From NCBI GenBank assembly GCA_035294125.1, contig DATGLM010000071.1:75756-139755 (forward strand): DNA of 64,000 bases, given 5' to 3'. A program made the position numbers and the translations under genes. This document shows positions 17,485 to 27,088 of this stretch, piece by piece. Positions within the stretch are counted from its first letter, which is position 1; every line of letters begins with the position of its first letter. This DNA is from CADDYT01 sp035294125 (GTDB lineage Bacteria > Chloroflexota > Ktedonobacteria > Ktedonobacterales > Ktedonobacteraceae). The notes beneath the pieces are model-generated. The model was not told the origin of the DNA. It saw only the letters and a list, made by a program, of their open reading frames with translations, and ran no database searches.

Positions 17485-18257
17485 CGTTGACACTGCGCCG
17501 TCTCGCGGGCTTCGGGCCTGCCTTCGTGCTGGCTGTGGCGCTGCTGGCCTTCTGGGAAATCTATGTGGAGGCAGGACTGATCAATCCAATCTACCTGCCC
17601 GCGCCCACGGCAATTGTGCAGGCGCTGTTCAATAACTGGGATGTGATCTCGGTCAATACGATGCAGACGCTGCTGGAAACCGTCATCGGCCTGGTAGCGG
17701 CTACCGTGCTGGGACTGGTGCTGGCAATTATGCTCGGTATCTCGCTCTGGCTGCGCCGGGCGGTCTATCCGCTACTGATTATCTCGCAGACCATTCCGAT
17801 TATCGCCCTCGCGCCGCTGCTGCTGCTTTGGATGGGCTATGACCTGGAGCCAAAGGTGCTGGTTGTAGCCCTCTACTGCTTCTTCCCTATAGCCGTAGCC
17901 TGTGCCGATGGCCTGAGCGGGGCCGACCCGGAACTGATCAAGCTGATGCAGAGCATGAAGGCGACGCGCTGGCAGATTCTCTGGCTCGTGCGCCTGCCCG
18001 GTGCCATGCCCTCGTTCTTCTCCGGCCTGCGCATCGCCGCGACCTATAGTGTCACGGGCGCTATCTTCGGCGAATACGTGGGGGGAATGCAAGGACTCGG
18101 CATCTACATGCAAAGCGTGTTCAATTCTCGTGTCATCGTCCTGTTGTTTGCCGCTATTGTCGTAACTGCTGTGCTCAGCCTCCTGTTGTTTGGCCTTGTA
18201 TCACTTATCGAACGCATTGCGTTGCCCTGGTATCACGGTGCGGTTGCCCGTACCTGA
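17481..18257 (+). CDS. thiX: ABC transporter permease, thiamin-precursor type
   Basis: A 258-residue inner-membrane permease with about six hydrophobic segments. The cytoplasmic EAA-like loop that docks on the ATPase is visible around residues 150-175 (D-P-E-L-I-K-L-M-Q-S-M-K-A-T, then L-V-R-L-P-G-A-M-P). The end of the sequence carries the usual G-A-I-F-G-E-Y-V-G-G-x-x-G-L-G segment of the SsuC/TauC/ThiX class. Its ATG overlaps the preceding stop codon, so synthesis is coupled to the ATPase. The binding-protein gene follows after 23 nt. Confidence 0.93.
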   Translation: MTLTLRRLAGFGPAFVLAVALLAFWEIYVEAGLINPIYLPAPTAIVQALFNNWDVISVNTMQTLLETVIGLVAATVLGLVLAIMLGISLWLRRAVYPLLIISQTIPIIALAPLLLLWMGYDLEPKVLVVALYCFFPIAVACADGLSGADPELIKLMQSMKATRWQILWLVRLPGAMPSFFSGLRIAATYSVTGAIFGEYVGGMQGLGIYMQSVFNSRVIVLLFAAIVVTAVLSLLLFGLVSLIERIALPWYHGAVART

Positions 18258-18280
18258 CGAACTGGCAAGGAGAAAATAGC

Positions 18281-19336
18281 ATGAATGGACGCACTCGCTT
18301 ACTGTTAAGCATTGGTATCCCTGTCCTGCTGGTAATTGTTGTTGTGGCAGGCTATCTCTGGCAGCAGCGCGCCGCTGCCACGACAATGACAGCGGGTACG
18401 ACGAAGCCTCAGCACCTGACGACGATGACGCTGGCGCTGGACTGGACGCCCAACACGAACCATACCGGCATCTATGTTGCTCTGAAAGAGGGCTGGTACG
18501 CCGACGAAGGTATTGATCTGAAACTGTTGCCTTATTCGGCCAATATCTCGCCGGACGTGCTGGTGAGCAGTGGCAAGGCGGACGTGGGTATCAGTTCCAC
18601 GGAGGGCATTGTCTCCGACGCGGCTGTTGGTCAGCCGGTGGTTTCCATCGCCGCCATCATCCAGCACAACACATCCGCGCTGGTTTCGCTGGCAAGCTCC
18701 GGCCTGAACCGGCCCCGTGACTTCGACGGCATGATCTATGGCGCGTTTGGCGCACCTTATGAGAACGCCGTGGTGAGCGAGATCATCAAGCATGATGGTG
18801 GCAAGGGTGTCTTTAAGAGCGTGACGCTGAGCGTGGATACGATGCAGGCGCTGGAAACGCACCGCATCGATTTTGCCTGGGTCTTCGAGGGCTGGGAGGT
18901 AATTCAGGCGCAGCGTGACGGCTTCAAAGTCAACGTTTTTCCGATCATCAACTACGGCATTCCCGATTATTACACACCGAACATCATCACCAGTCCCAAC
19001 GAGATCAAGCAGAAACCTGACCTGTTGCGCAAGTTTATGGCAGCGACGACTCGCGGCTATGAGTACGCGCAGACGCACCCACAGCAGGCCGCGCAGATGC
19101 TGATAGACGAGACTCCTAAAGGCACCTTCCCCGATCCGGGACTGGTCTTTGCCAGCCAGAACTTCCTCAGTCCGCGCTACGCCGACCCCGGTCGCCAGTG
19201 GGGCTTGCAGGACGCCGCCGCCTGGCATAACTACCCGCAGTTCATCATGAACGCCAACGGCGTGCTCGACGCCTCCGGCAAACCGGTTCACCATATGAAC
19301 TTCGACGCGCTTTATACCAATCAATTCTTGCCGTGA
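18281..19336 (+). CDS. thiY: Periplasmic-type binding protein, NMT1/THI5-like (ThiY)
   Basis: A 351-residue substrate-binding protein with an N-terminal transmembrane anchor (residues 7-27) in place of a lipobox. The start of the mature domain, L-A-L-D-W-T-P-N-T-N-H-T-G-I-Y-V-A, is the signature of NMT1/THI5-like proteins that bind formylamino-pyrimidine or HMP precursors of thiamin. Later motifs include K-A-D-V-G-I-S and F-A-W-V-F-E-G-W-E. An AAGGAGAA site precedes the ATG. Together with the two genes before it and the riboswitch, it forms a complete importer for thiamin salvage. I infer control by TPP. Confidence 0.93.
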   Translation: MNGRTRLLLSIGIPVLLVIVVVAGYLWQQRAAATTMTAGTTKPQHLTTMTLALDWTPNTNHTGIYVALKEGWYADEGIDLKLLPYSANISPDVLVSSGKADVGISSTEGIVSDAAVGQPVVSIAAIIQHNTSALVSLASSGLNRPRDFDGMIYGAFGAPYENAVVSEIIKHDGGKGVFKSVTLSVDTMQALETHRIDFAWVFEGWEVIQAQRDGFKVNVFPIINYGIPDYYTPNIITSPNEIKQKPDLLRKFMAATTRGYEYAQTHPQQAAQMLIDETPKGTFPDPGLVFASQNFLSPRYADPGRQWGLQDAAAWHNYPQFIMNANGVLDASGKPVHHMNFDALYTNQFLP

Positions 19337-19562
19337 TGGCGATACCTTCCTGACCCGCAATGGGGCCGAAATCCCGGAGGAGCGAGCAGAAGGCGTCGCT
19401 CCTCTGGAGGTTCCTCTCACAGACGAATATCCTGCGACCAGGCCGTAAAGAGGAAAGAGCATCGAATGTGGTACTATAGAAAGACGATATCATCATTGTC
19501 GTAGGCTGGGAGGGGCGGAGCGTGCTTCCGTCCTTGCCCCTACTGGAACGGAGAAGTATATC

Positions 19563-20405
19563 ATGGTAGTGCAGGCTCGACTGGCTTCAGCAGTGATGTT
19601 ACTACGCCCCAGGATCGGTGTGCGGGAGGCTGAACAGGGTGAGGGAAAAGGCCGGGGCTTCGAGGTATTTATGGTGCGGCGCGTTATCCAGAGCGATTTC
19701 ATGCCCGATGTTTATGTTTTCCCCGGCGGCTCCGTTACAGCCGATGACCGGGCGGCTGAACAGGCTGAAGGCATCTGCCAGCCAGTCACGGCGGCGTTTG
19801 CGGATCCGGAGGGACGCACGGCGTTGGGCGGCGGGACGCGAGCGGCTGCTATTCGCGAGCTTTTCGAGGAAGCTGGTATCCTGCTTGCCGAACGCGAGGG
19901 CGCGGCTCTGTCGTTCAGTGAAGAGAATAGCCCGCGTTTCAAGGCGTATCGTGAGGCGTTTCAGCAGCGTAAAGGCTCGCTGGTGCGGATGGCGGAGGCG
20001 GAACGCCTGACGTTGGCGACCGGACAATTGAGCTACTTTGAGCACTGGATTACGCCGGAGGGCATGCCCAAACGCTTCGATACGCACTTCTTTCTGGCGA
20101 CCGCGCCGGAAGGACAACAGGCGGTGTATGACCGTCTGGAGACCAGTGAGGGCGTCTGGATTACACCGGCAGAGGCTCTTGCTCGCTTCGAGCGCGGCGA
20201 GTTTCCCATCGTCTTTGCCACCATCTACCAGTTGCGCGACCTCGCCGCCTTCACTACAATCGAAGAGTCACTGGCATACACGGCGATGCATCACGTGCCG
20301 GTGCGGCAACCTGTACTTATTCAGGAAGACGGGGTTACACGCGTTCACCTGCCCGGTGAGGCACACAACACCTGGGTTGTGCCTGAAAACATGACCAGGC
20401 AGTAG
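19563..20405 (+). CDS. NUDIX hydrolase
   Basis: A 280-residue protein with a Nudix box near residues 94-116, of which A-I-R-E-L-F-E-E-A-G-I-L is the metal-binding core. The preceding V-F-P-G-G-S-V is the usual strand before the box. An insert of about 40 residues between the box and the next strand resembles the NUDT19/RP2-like group, some of which cleave CoA derivatives. The substrate cannot be determined here. An ACGGAGAA site precedes the ATG, and the next gene begins after 25 nt, so the two are probably one transcript. Confidence 0.88.
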   Translation: MVVQARLASAVMLLRPRIGVREAEQGEGKGRGFEVFMVRRVIQSDFMPDVYVFPGGSVTADDRAAEQAEGICQPVTAAFADPEGRTALGGGTRAAAIRELFEEAGILLAEREGAALSFSEENSPRFKAYREAFQQRKGSLVRMAEAERLTLATGQLSYFEHWITPEGMPKRFDTHFFLATAPEGQQAVYDRLETSEGVWITPAEALARFERGEFPIVFATIYQLRDLAAFTTIEESLAYTAMHHVPVRQPVLIQEDGVTRVHLPGEAHNTWVVPENMTRQ

Positions 20406-20430
20406 GAAGTTGGAAGGGAGAAACAGACGG

Positions 20431-21303
20431 ATGCAAGAGCAACAGGGACAACAGGAACCGCGAGAGTCAGCGGAGACGCAGGTAGCGCAAGAGAGGGAAG
20501 GTGTTTATAAGATCATCCTTGCGCCCAACCCATCGATAATGACCGGTCCGGGTACCAATACTATCGTCGTGGGTGGCGCGCCCAACGGCTCGGTCATCAT
20601 CGACCCCGCCGTTGATACCGTCGAATATCTCGATACCGTTGTCTATGAAGGCGTGCAGCGCGGCCCCATTCGCTGCATCCTCATCACCCATGGGCATGGC
20701 GATCATACCGGCGGTGCTGTCGCCTTGCGCGAGCGCCTGAAAGTGCCTATCTATGCCTTCGGTTTGAAGGGCTTCCCTGAAGCGGACGCGCAAGTCAGCG
20801 ACGGGGATACATTTCCCGTGGGGGACGATACGCTCATTGCCATTCACACTCCCGGCCATCGTTTCGATCATCTCTGCTACATGCTGGAGAAGCACCGCAT
20901 TCTGTTCGCGGGCGACCTCGTCGCGGGTGTTGGCACCGTTGTCATCATTCCGCCCGAGGGAGATATGCAGCAGTATCTTGACTCGCTCACACGGCTGCAG
21001 GAACTTGATATCAAAGAGATTGTTCCCGCGCACGGACCGGTCATCACAGACCCGCAGGCGAAGCTGGCCGAGTATATTGCCCACCGGCTCGACCGCGAGC
21101 GCCAGGTGCTCGACGCGCTGGAAGCCCTGCCGCGAGGTTCAAGCATTCCCAACCTCGTGCAATATATCTATGCCGATGTCGACCCGCGCCTGCATCCCGT
21201 TGCTGCCCGCACCGTGGAGGCCCACCTCTTGAAGCTGGAACGTGAAGGCCAGGTCGAGCGTCTTGAACCCGATGGCTGGGCGCTGACCGACCCGACCGCG
21301 TAG
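20431..21303 (+). CDS. Metallo-beta-lactamase-fold hydrolase (LACTB2-like)
   Basis: A 290-residue protein with the di-zinc motif T-H-G-H-G-D-H-T-G-G, a downstream T-P-G-H, the bridging D in L-F-A-G-D-L and a final V-P-A-H-G-P. A C-terminal winged-helix-like segment (about 220-285) matches LACTB2-type enzymes, which include RNA endonucleases and thioester hydrolases. GGAAGGGAG lies 12 nt before the ATG at 20431, and the in-frame TTG at 20410 overlaps that site. It pairs with the NUDIX gene, an arrangement that suggests joint hydrolysis of one class of metabolite, but this is inference. Confidence 0.88.
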   Translation: MQEQQGQQEPRESAETQVAQEREGVYKIILAPNPSIMTGPGTNTIVVGGAPNGSVIIDPAVDTVEYLDTVVYEGVQRGPIRCILITHGHGDHTGGAVALRERLKVPIYAFGLKGFPEADAQVSDGDTFPVGDDTLIAIHTPGHRFDHLCYMLEKHRILFAGDLVAGVGTVVIIPPEGDMQQYLDSLTRLQELDIKEIVPAHGPVITDPQAKLAEYIAHRLDRERQVLDALEALPRGSSIPNLVQYIYADVDPRLHPVAARTVEAHLLKLEREGQVERLEPDGWALTDPTA

Positions 21304-21344
21304 TGGCGCTATACGTTGCACCGCTGTACGTTTGCCTCAAAATC

Positions 21345-21353
21345 TGGTATGAT
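21345..21353 (+). promoter_or_regulatory. Extended -10 promoter of the RNase D-like gene
   Basis: TG, G, then TATGAT stands about 58 nt before the start codon. No good -35 is visible. Confidence 0.4.
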
Positions 21354-21410
21354 AATTGCAATCTACTATATAGTTATGTTTTGTGTCATTAGATTTAAAC
21401 GAAGGTACCA

Positions 21411-22640
21411 TTGAGCGACAAAGAATTACCAGAGAAATTACCGACAGAAGTAGCGGATATAGAGAACGTGCAGCCGGGCTACCTGGGTGTAACTGCACCG
21501 GTTGGCCAGCAGCCGCCGCGCAGCGAACGTGTGTGGGTTGATCGCCCGGAACAACTACAACAGGCTGTGTATGCGCTGGAGCAGGCGCGGGTGGTTGCCG
21601 TCGATGCCGAATTTACGCAGGCACGTCCGCGTGTCACCGCAGGTGAGCAGGCTACTACCGGGCCGCGCCTCGCCTTGCTGCAACTGGCAATCGATGGGAA
21701 GAGTTTCGTGGTCGATGCGCTGCGTTTGAATGACCTGTCTGCGCTCAAAGCCGTGATCGAGAATCCTGACACGATCATCCTGCTGCACGGCGCGGGCGCG
21801 GATCTGCGTGTTATGGCCGAGCGTGGTCTGAACGTCGCCCATTACTACGATCTTGAGGCAACCAGCCGCTCCATTTTCGGCCAGCAGGAATCTTCGCTGG
21901 CGGCCATGCTCCAGCGCTCTCTGAATGTGCGCCTGGATAAGAGCTTGCAACGCACAGACTGGTCGCGCCGCCCGCTGCCCCCGGCTATGGTGGCCTATGC
22001 CGCCCGCGACGCCGAGATGACCCTGGCCCTCTACTACTGGCTTGTGCGGCATTACCCGGCTTCGCTCAAACTACATGAGCATACGAGCGAGCAGGAGACG
22101 GTAGCGGACTGGATTGAGCCATTTCTGCATGGAACTTCTCCCGTACAGGCAGAGGTAGCCATTGCTGAGGCAAAGGCGCGTGGGAAACTCACCGACGAGC
22201 AGATCTATGCCGATAGCCGGGCCGCTCTGGCAACGCTGGTCAGTCCCATGCTACGCAGCCGTCTCTTGCGCCTGATCGCTGATCTCTCCCTGCTCGAACT
22301 GGCCCCCGAACTTGTACCGCTCTTGCGGGCCAGCACGGCGGAAGAGCGGGCCGGTGCCGCACGAACGCTGGGTCGGCTTGGCTACAAAGCGGCAAGGGAA
22401 GATATCGCGCGACTCCTGAAAGACCCGGTGTACGATGTGCGCAAAGCCGCTCAGACCGCGCTACGCAATCTGAGCAGCAACAAAGAGCCGCCCAAACAGA
22501 AGGCCGTGCCCACCAGACTGAGTGATGGGTCACGGCGCTGGGTTGTCGGCGCGGCAGAGAACGAGGCCGATGGCGGCGCAGAAGACAATGATTGGAAGGC
22601 CCGCCTGCGCTCGTTACTCGGTGAAGGCGCGCCGGAATAG
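21411..22640 (+). CDS. RNase D-like 3'-5' exonuclease with HEAT-like repeats
   Basis: A 409-residue protein. Residues about 42-215 are a DEDDy exonuclease domain, with Asp65 and Glu67 in V-D-A-E-F, Asp131 in G-A-G-A-D-L and the final Y196-x-x-x-D200 in Y-A-A-R-D-A-E. RNase D normally continues with an HRDC domain. Here the C-terminal part (about 255-355) instead looks like HEAT-type helical repeats (A-A-R-T-L-G-R-L-G, V-R-K-A-A-Q-T-A-L). The start is a TTG, preceded by GAAGG at close spacing. The expected role is RNA 3'-end trimming in the cytosol. Confidence 0.85.
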   Translation: MSDKELPEKLPTEVADIENVQPGYLGVTAPVGQQPPRSERVWVDRPEQLQQAVYALEQARVVAVDAEFTQARPRVTAGEQATTGPRLALLQLAIDGKSFVVDALRLNDLSALKAVIENPDTIILLHGAGADLRVMAERGLNVAHYYDLEATSRSIFGQQESSLAAMLQRSLNVRLDKSLQRTDWSRRPLPPAMVAYAARDAEMTLALYYWLVRHYPASLKLHEHTSEQETVADWIEPFLHGTSPVQAEVAIAEAKARGKLTDEQIYADSRAALATLVSPMLRSRLLRLIADLSLLELAPELVPLLRASTAEERAGAARTLGRLGYKAAREDIARLLKDPVYDVRKAAQTALRNLSSNKEPPKQKAVPTRLSDGSRRWVVGAAENEADGGAEDNDWKARLRSLLGEGAPE

Positions 22641-22651
22641 GCGGGAAAGCT

Positions 22652-23401
22652 TTACCTGCGGGGCAGACGCGTGCCAACCCAGACCAGTAGCAGCAGTGTG
22701 AAGATGAAGCCGAAGCGGCGCACTCGCTCTACCCAGTGCGCTTCCTGTGCCGGATCCCCTTCGCCCAGTCCGAGCCGCCGCACGACTGACAGAAGTAGCG
22801 ATGAGCGCCCGGCAGGGAAAGGAACGGGCAGAGGCAGCAAAAATCGTCTTCTTTTCGGTACTTGTTCGCTTACAGCGGGTATTTCCAGCACTTCTATGCT
22901 CTCCTGATCGGCGCTATTCCCGTGCTGCATACCGTCTATAGAAGCTGTAACCTCTATACGGTATAAAGTGCGCAGGTATTCTGCCAGCTCGGTAAAAAAT
23001 TGCTGGATGAGCAACTTTGCCGCCCCCTGCACAAGTGGCGGGGGCAGCAGTGTCACTAACTTGCCGGCGTTGAGCGTCCCTTTATAATGAACAACGGTGT
23101 TCTCATCATGACGGTTTAGCTGGACAACGCCCTCACCGCTGATCTTGCTCTGTTTCCCTTCGCCATCGATCGTCAGGCGATACTGCCGGGGATACTGCTG
23201 GTCGCTGATCGTCACATGTCCCTGGTAAAGACCTATGAGCGGGGTCTGTCGAATATGTATGGTGATAGCGTAGCGAAGATGATTCTCGCGTTCCAGTCGT
23301 TCCACACCGGGTATAGAACGGCGCAATACCTCTGGGTCCATCAGGCAGCGCCAGACCTCCTCCGGCGTTACCTGAAGCGTATACGTACCCTCAATATTCA
23401 T
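22652..23401 (-). CDS. CoxG-like SRPBCC protein with C-terminal membrane anchor
   Basis: A 249-residue protein. Residues 1-150 match the carbon-monoxide-dehydrogenase subunit G (CoxG) family: M-N-I-E-G-T-Y-T-L, V-W-R-C-L-M-D-P-E-V-L and S-I-P-G-V-E-R-L near the start, then a helix-grip fold. Residues 228-246 form one transmembrane helix, so it is tethered to the membrane. In Cox systems this protein recruits the dehydrogenase to the membrane, but no coxMSL genes are near. The family also occurs as a stand-alone lipid-binding-like protein. It is convergent with the RNase D-like gene. Confidence 0.82.
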   Translation of the reverse strand: MNIEGTYTLQVTPEEVWRCLMDPEVLRRSIPGVERLERENHLRYAITIHIRQTPLIGLYQGHVTISDQQYPRQYRLTIDGEGKQSKISGEGVVQLNRHDENTVVHYKGTLNAGKLVTLLPPPLVQGAAKLLIQQFFTELAEYLRTLYRIEVTASIDGMQHGNSADQESIEVLEIPAVSEQVPKRRRFLLPLPVPFPAGRSSLLLSVVRRLGLGEGDPAQEAHWVERVRRFGFIFTLLLLVWVGTRLPRR

Positions 23402-23553
23402 ATCCAGTTGCTTCCTTCTACATCAGAATGAAGATGATGACAGTGTCACCATTATAGGTGACAACCACGCACTATGCAAGCATGCAGTACATGTAATATC
23501 CGTTTTAACCTCTGTTATAGATGATCTTTCCGACGAAGATGGGTGTTGAAAAC

Positions 23554-23582
23554 TTGCGTCAATTGAGTGCAAGGTGTATACT
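23554..23582 (+). promoter_or_regulatory. rplI promoter
   Basis: TTGCGT (23554-23559), exactly 17 nt, then TATACT (23577-23582). The predicted leader is about 75 nt. Confidence 0.65.
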
Positions 23583-23662
23583 AAGCCGCGTATTACAGAT
23601 AGAGGTTGGAAGGCGACAAGAGAAATCATTCGGCCTTCCCCTTTCCCTACGAGGAGATGTTG

Positions 23663-24160
23663 ATGAAAGTAATTCTGCTACAAGATGTCGAAGGTCTGGG
23701 CAAGGCCGGTGATTTGAAAGATGTAGCTAACGGCTATGCCCGTAATTATCTTCTGCCAAAGGGATTCGCGACAGGCGCGACTCCCGCGCTGATGGCGAAT
23801 CGCGCGCAGCATATTGCTGCTGAGCAGCGCAAACTGGAGAAACAGGCCGAACAGAACCGGCAGCAGGCGGAGCGCCTGAGCACAGTCACCCTCACCTTCA
23901 AAGCGCGTGTTGGACGAGAAGGCCGCCTTTATGGCTCCATCACCAGCCAGGATATCGCCAACGGCCTGCGTGAAGCCGAAAACATTGTCATTGATCGGCG
24001 CATGATTGTGCTCCCTGAGCCTATCCGTTCCACCGGGACCTTTACCATTCCCGTAAAGATTGCGCCGAAGTTGGAGCCGAAGATCACCGTCAATGTGATC
24101 GACGAGAACGCCCCTGTGGTGGCAGAAGCCCCACCGCAAGCAGCAGCAGAGGCAGAGTAA
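23663..24160 (+). CDS. rplI: 50S ribosomal protein L9
   Basis: A 165-residue protein. The N-terminal domain is unmistakable: M-K-V-I-L-L-Q-D-V, G-D-L-K-D-V-A-N-G-Y-A-R-N-Y-L-L-P. A central helix leads to the C-terminal domain with G-R-L-Y-G-S-I-T-S-Q-D-I. An Ala-rich tail makes it about 15 residues longer than usual. The ATG at 23663 follows GAGGAG by 6 nt. It is monocistronic, unlike the common rpsF-ssb-rpsR-rplI cluster, with its own promoter and terminator. Confidence 0.97.
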   Translation: MKVILLQDVEGLGKAGDLKDVANGYARNYLLPKGFATGATPALMANRAQHIAAEQRKLEKQAEQNRQQAERLSTVTLTFKARVGREGRLYGSITSQDIANGLREAENIVIDRRMIVLPEPIRSTGTFTIPVKIAPKLEPKITVNVIDENAPVVAEAPPQAAAEAE

Positions 24161-24177
24161 CCCTGATGAAGGGAAGA

Positions 24178-24236
24178 GCTATTTGTCCTATTATCCTGTG
24201 CGTCTATCGTACAAGGTAATAGGACAAAGCTTTGTT
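24178..24236 (+). terminator. Terminator of rplI
   Basis: A long hairpin pairs TTTGTCCTATTATCCTGTG (24182-24200) with CAAGGTAATAGGACAAA (24212-24228) and is followed by a moderately T-rich tail. Confidence 0.65.
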
Positions 24237-24259
24237 CTGGGATTGAAACAGGTGGAAGC

Positions 24260-25402
24260 ATGCCACGTTGGCTTTACTATTTGCTCATAATGGCTGTTGT
24301 TGCTCCGGTCGTCTCTCTGGTCTGGGGTTCGCAGCAGGAACTTATCATTTTTATTACGTCCGCTCTTGGTCTGATTCCTCTCGCCGCACTCATCGGGCGC
24401 TCAACCGAAGACATGGAATACTACGTGGGGCCGATAGCCGGAGGCCTGCTCAATGCCACCTTCGGGAACGCGCCTGAGTTGATCATCGGTATCTTTGCCT
24501 TGCAACACGGGCTGATCTCCGTTGTCAAAGCTTCGATTACCGGCTCGATTATCAGCAATTCGCTGCTCGTGCTTGGCTCCTCGCTGGCCTTTGGTGGTTG
24601 GCGCTGGGGCAAGCAATATTTCAGCGCCCGCGACGCCGGTCAGTATACCGCCATGATGATCCTTGCCGTTGCCAGCCTGCTCATCCCTGCCACAGCGACG
24701 CTGGCAATTACGGATGCCGGGCGTATTCAGTCAATCAGTGTGGCGATCTCCGTGATCCTCTTGCTGGTCTATGTTATGTACCTGGCGCTGCACGTGTTCC
24801 ATGTCCGTGCGACGCGCCGCAATCCCTTGCGCAAGACGCCAGTGCCGGTGACCGCGCCACTGCTCGATGAGCCTGAGGAGGTAGAGGCTGTGACTGGCGG
24901 CGTTGACCCTCATGAACTGGAGGAGCCTCACGAGAAACCTCCTCCGCTCTGGGTGAATATTGCCATCCTCGCCGCTGCTACGGTTGGTACTGCCTGGAAC
25001 AGTGAGTTGCTGGTGGGCGCGATCACTCCCGTTACTACTCTGCTTGGCTGGTCGCCGGTCTTCATCGGCATCGTCATTATCCCCATTATCGGCAACGCGG
25101 CGGAGCATTCCAGCGCCCTCTATATCGCCCTGCGCGACCGTGTTGATTTGAGCATGGCAATTGCGGCCGGTTCGTCTATCCAGGTCGCGACCTTCGTTGC
25201 TCCGCTGCTGGTGCTCATCAGCCTCTTCTATACCACGCCGCTCACGCTGGTCTTCCAGCCGCTGGAACTGGTCATTCTCGCCGTTGCCGCCATTCTCTTC
25301 GCCTTCGTCAGCCTCGATGGCGAATCAACGTGGCTGGCCGGTGTCCAATTGATGGCCGTCTACCTTATGGCCTGTGTTGTCTTCTTTTTCATTCGCGGCT
25401 AA
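24260..25402 (+). CDS. cax: Calcium/proton exchanger (CaCA family)
   Basis: A 380-residue membrane antiporter with about eleven hydrophobic segments in two repeated halves. The two alpha-repeat motifs with the ion-binding glutamates are G-N-A-P-E-L-I-I-G (near residue 71) and G-N-A-A-E-H-S-S-A (near residue 278), as in CAX/ChaA proteins. A cytoplasmic loop between the halves is rich in Glu and His (about 200-230). It should expel Ca2+ in exchange for H+. A GGTGGAAG site precedes the ATG. Its end overlaps by 4 bp the end of the gene on the other strand. Confidence 0.95.
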   Translation: MPRWLYYLLIMAVVAPVVSLVWGSQQELIIFITSALGLIPLAALIGRSTEDMEYYVGPIAGGLLNATFGNAPELIIGIFALQHGLISVVKASITGSIISNSLLVLGSSLAFGGWRWGKQYFSARDAGQYTAMMILAVASLLIPATATLAITDAGRIQSISVAISVILLLVYVMYLALHVFHVRATRRNPLRKTPVPVTAPLLDEPEEVEAVTGGVDPHELEEPHEKPPPLWVNIAILAAATVGTAWNSELLVGAITPVTTLLGWSPVFIGIVIIPIIGNAAEHSSALYIALRDRVDLSMAIAAGSSIQVATFVAPLLVLISLFYTTPLTLVFQPLELVILAVAAILFAFVSLDGESTWLAGVQLMAVYLMACVVFFFIRG

Positions 25403-26961
25403 GTCTCCTTCTCTTCCCCTGCCAGTTTGTTCAGGAACATAGCGCGCGGAATCCTGGGCAGCAGGTCGGCGGCAAGCAAGCCCGCGTTGCCGATTTCCTC
25501 GCTCACCAGGTTTCCTGCTACCGTATGCAGGTAGACAGCCGCGCTGGCCGCGTCGTAGGGGGAGACGCCCTGCGCCAGCAATCCTGCCACCATGCCGGCC
25601 AGTATATCCCCTGTCCCGGCTGTCGCCAGGGCAGGATTGGCAAGCCAGTTGAGGCGCGCACGCCCATCCGGGCTGGCGACAATGGTGCAGGCCCCCTTGA
25701 GCACGAGAATCACCTGCCACTCTTTCGACTTGCTTTCCGCCAGGGGCAATCGCTCAATGCTGCCACCCGATACCTTCTGACCGTGGAGGAGGCGGCCCAT
25801 CTCTCCCGGATGAGGCGTAATCACTGTTCCCTCTGGCAGCAGCGTCCACCAGTTTTCGAGCGCGGAGAGATTATTGAGGCCATCGGCATCTACGATCAGG
25901 CATGGGCGCTTCTCATCGGGCATGGCGCGCAGGTTTTCCAGCAACTCCAGTATCACTTCGCGGGTATACGGCGACTGGCCGAGCCCGGGGCCAACGAGCA
26001 GCGAGCAGTAGCCCTCCAGGTGCTCCATGAGCGTGCTCACTCGCGCGAAACTCCCCTCCTGCTCCTCCGGCAAGATCACAAAGGTTGCTTCGTGGAAGGC
26101 CGAGGCATAGATGGGCAGCATACGCTCCGTGACAGCGAGTGTAACCAGTCCCGCGCCGATGCGCGCCGCCGCGTTTCCCGCCAGGTAGGCCGAGCCGGGA
26201 TAGGGAGGTGAGCCGCACAGCAGCATCACCTTGCCAAAGGTCCCTTTATTGCTGTCAAGCGGGCGTTTCGGCAAAATGCTATCGATCAGATCTCCGGTCA
26301 GCATCTCCATCGGCAAATTTTGCTCCAACTGCGGTGGCAGGCCGATGGAGCCGACAAGGAGTTCGCCGATATATTCGCGACCCGGAAAGAAGAAAAAACC
26401 AACTTTGGGGCAGGCCAGCGTAATGGTCATATTGGCCTTAATGGTGCCGGGGTCAACCTCGCCCGTGTCGGCGTTCAGGCCGGTGGGCAGGTCGATCGCT
26501 ACAACCTGCAATTCCGGGCGTTTCTCGCGCTCCTGCTGCACGCGTGCCAGCAAGGCGCGCATATCTTCGGTCAGGGGCCGCGATGTACCCGTTCCCAGCA
26601 GCGCATCGATGACGTAGTCCGCTTGCCCGAGAATGGCCTCTAGCTCCGCCTGTGTGTCCTCCGCCGCGATAACCCCTCCCAGCACGGTAAGTTGCCGCTC
26701 TTTCCAGCGATAGAGGCTGACGCGGTGTCCCCACTCTTCCAGATAGCGGGCCACGACCAGCCCATCGCCGCCGTTGTTCCCTGGCCCGATCAGCAGCAGG
26801 ATTTCCAGCCCCTCGCTGGAGTACTGGGGTGGAAAGTGTTGCGCCAGTATTTCGGCGGCGCTTTTGCCCGCGTTTTCCATCAATATATGAGAAGTCAGTC
26901 CATACTCACTGGCTGCCCGTGCTTCCAGCTCGCGCATCTCCTCAACGTTCACAACATGCAT
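25399..26961 (-). CDS. nnrD: Bifunctional NAD(P)H-hydrate epimerase / ADP-dependent dehydratase
   Basis: A 520-residue fused repair enzyme. Residues 1-220 are the epimerase (YjeF N-terminal) domain with G-P-G-N-N-G-G-D-G-L-V near 58-68 and the V-I-D-A-L-L-G-T-G-T segment. Residues about 230-520 are the ribokinase-fold dehydratase with L-L-V-G-P-G-L-G, T-P-H-P-G-E-M-G-R-L and A-G-T-G-D-I-L-A-G-M-V-A-G-L-L. Together they return damaged NADHX and NADPHX to usable cofactor. Length and domain order are the usual ones. Confidence 0.96.
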   Translation of the reverse strand: MHVVNVEEMRELEARAASEYGLTSHILMENAGKSAAEILAQHFPPQYSSEGLEILLLIGPGNNGGDGLVVARYLEEWGHRVSLYRWKERQLTVLGGVIAAEDTQAELEAILGQADYVIDALLGTGTSRPLTEDMRALLARVQQEREKRPELQVVAIDLPTGLNADTGEVDPGTIKANMTITLACPKVGFFFFPGREYIGELLVGSIGLPPQLEQNLPMEMLTGDLIDSILPKRPLDSNKGTFGKVMLLCGSPPYPGSAYLAGNAAARIGAGLVTLAVTERMLPIYASAFHEATFVILPEEQEGSFARVSTLMEHLEGYCSLLVGPGLGQSPYTREVILELLENLRAMPDEKRPCLIVDADGLNNLSALENWWTLLPEGTVITPHPGEMGRLLHGQKVSGGSIERLPLAESKSKEWQVILVLKGACTIVASPDGRARLNWLANPALATAGTGDILAGMVAGLLAQGVSPYDAASAAVYLHTVAGNLVSEEIGNAGLLAADLLPRIPRAMFLNKLAGEEKET

Positions 26962-27088
26962 ATTCTATCCTCCGCATTGTAATTTTTCGGGTATTCTCTG
27001 TATATTGTAGTTCGCCAGGGACGCAGGCGCAAAGAATCAAGGATATTGCATAGAGCCGCTCAGATTTTCGGGCGTATTGCAAAAAGTG

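Noticed and set aside
18305..19462. Minus-strand open frame of 385 codons
   Set aside because: Antisense to the thiamin-precursor binding-protein gene and unlike any protein family.
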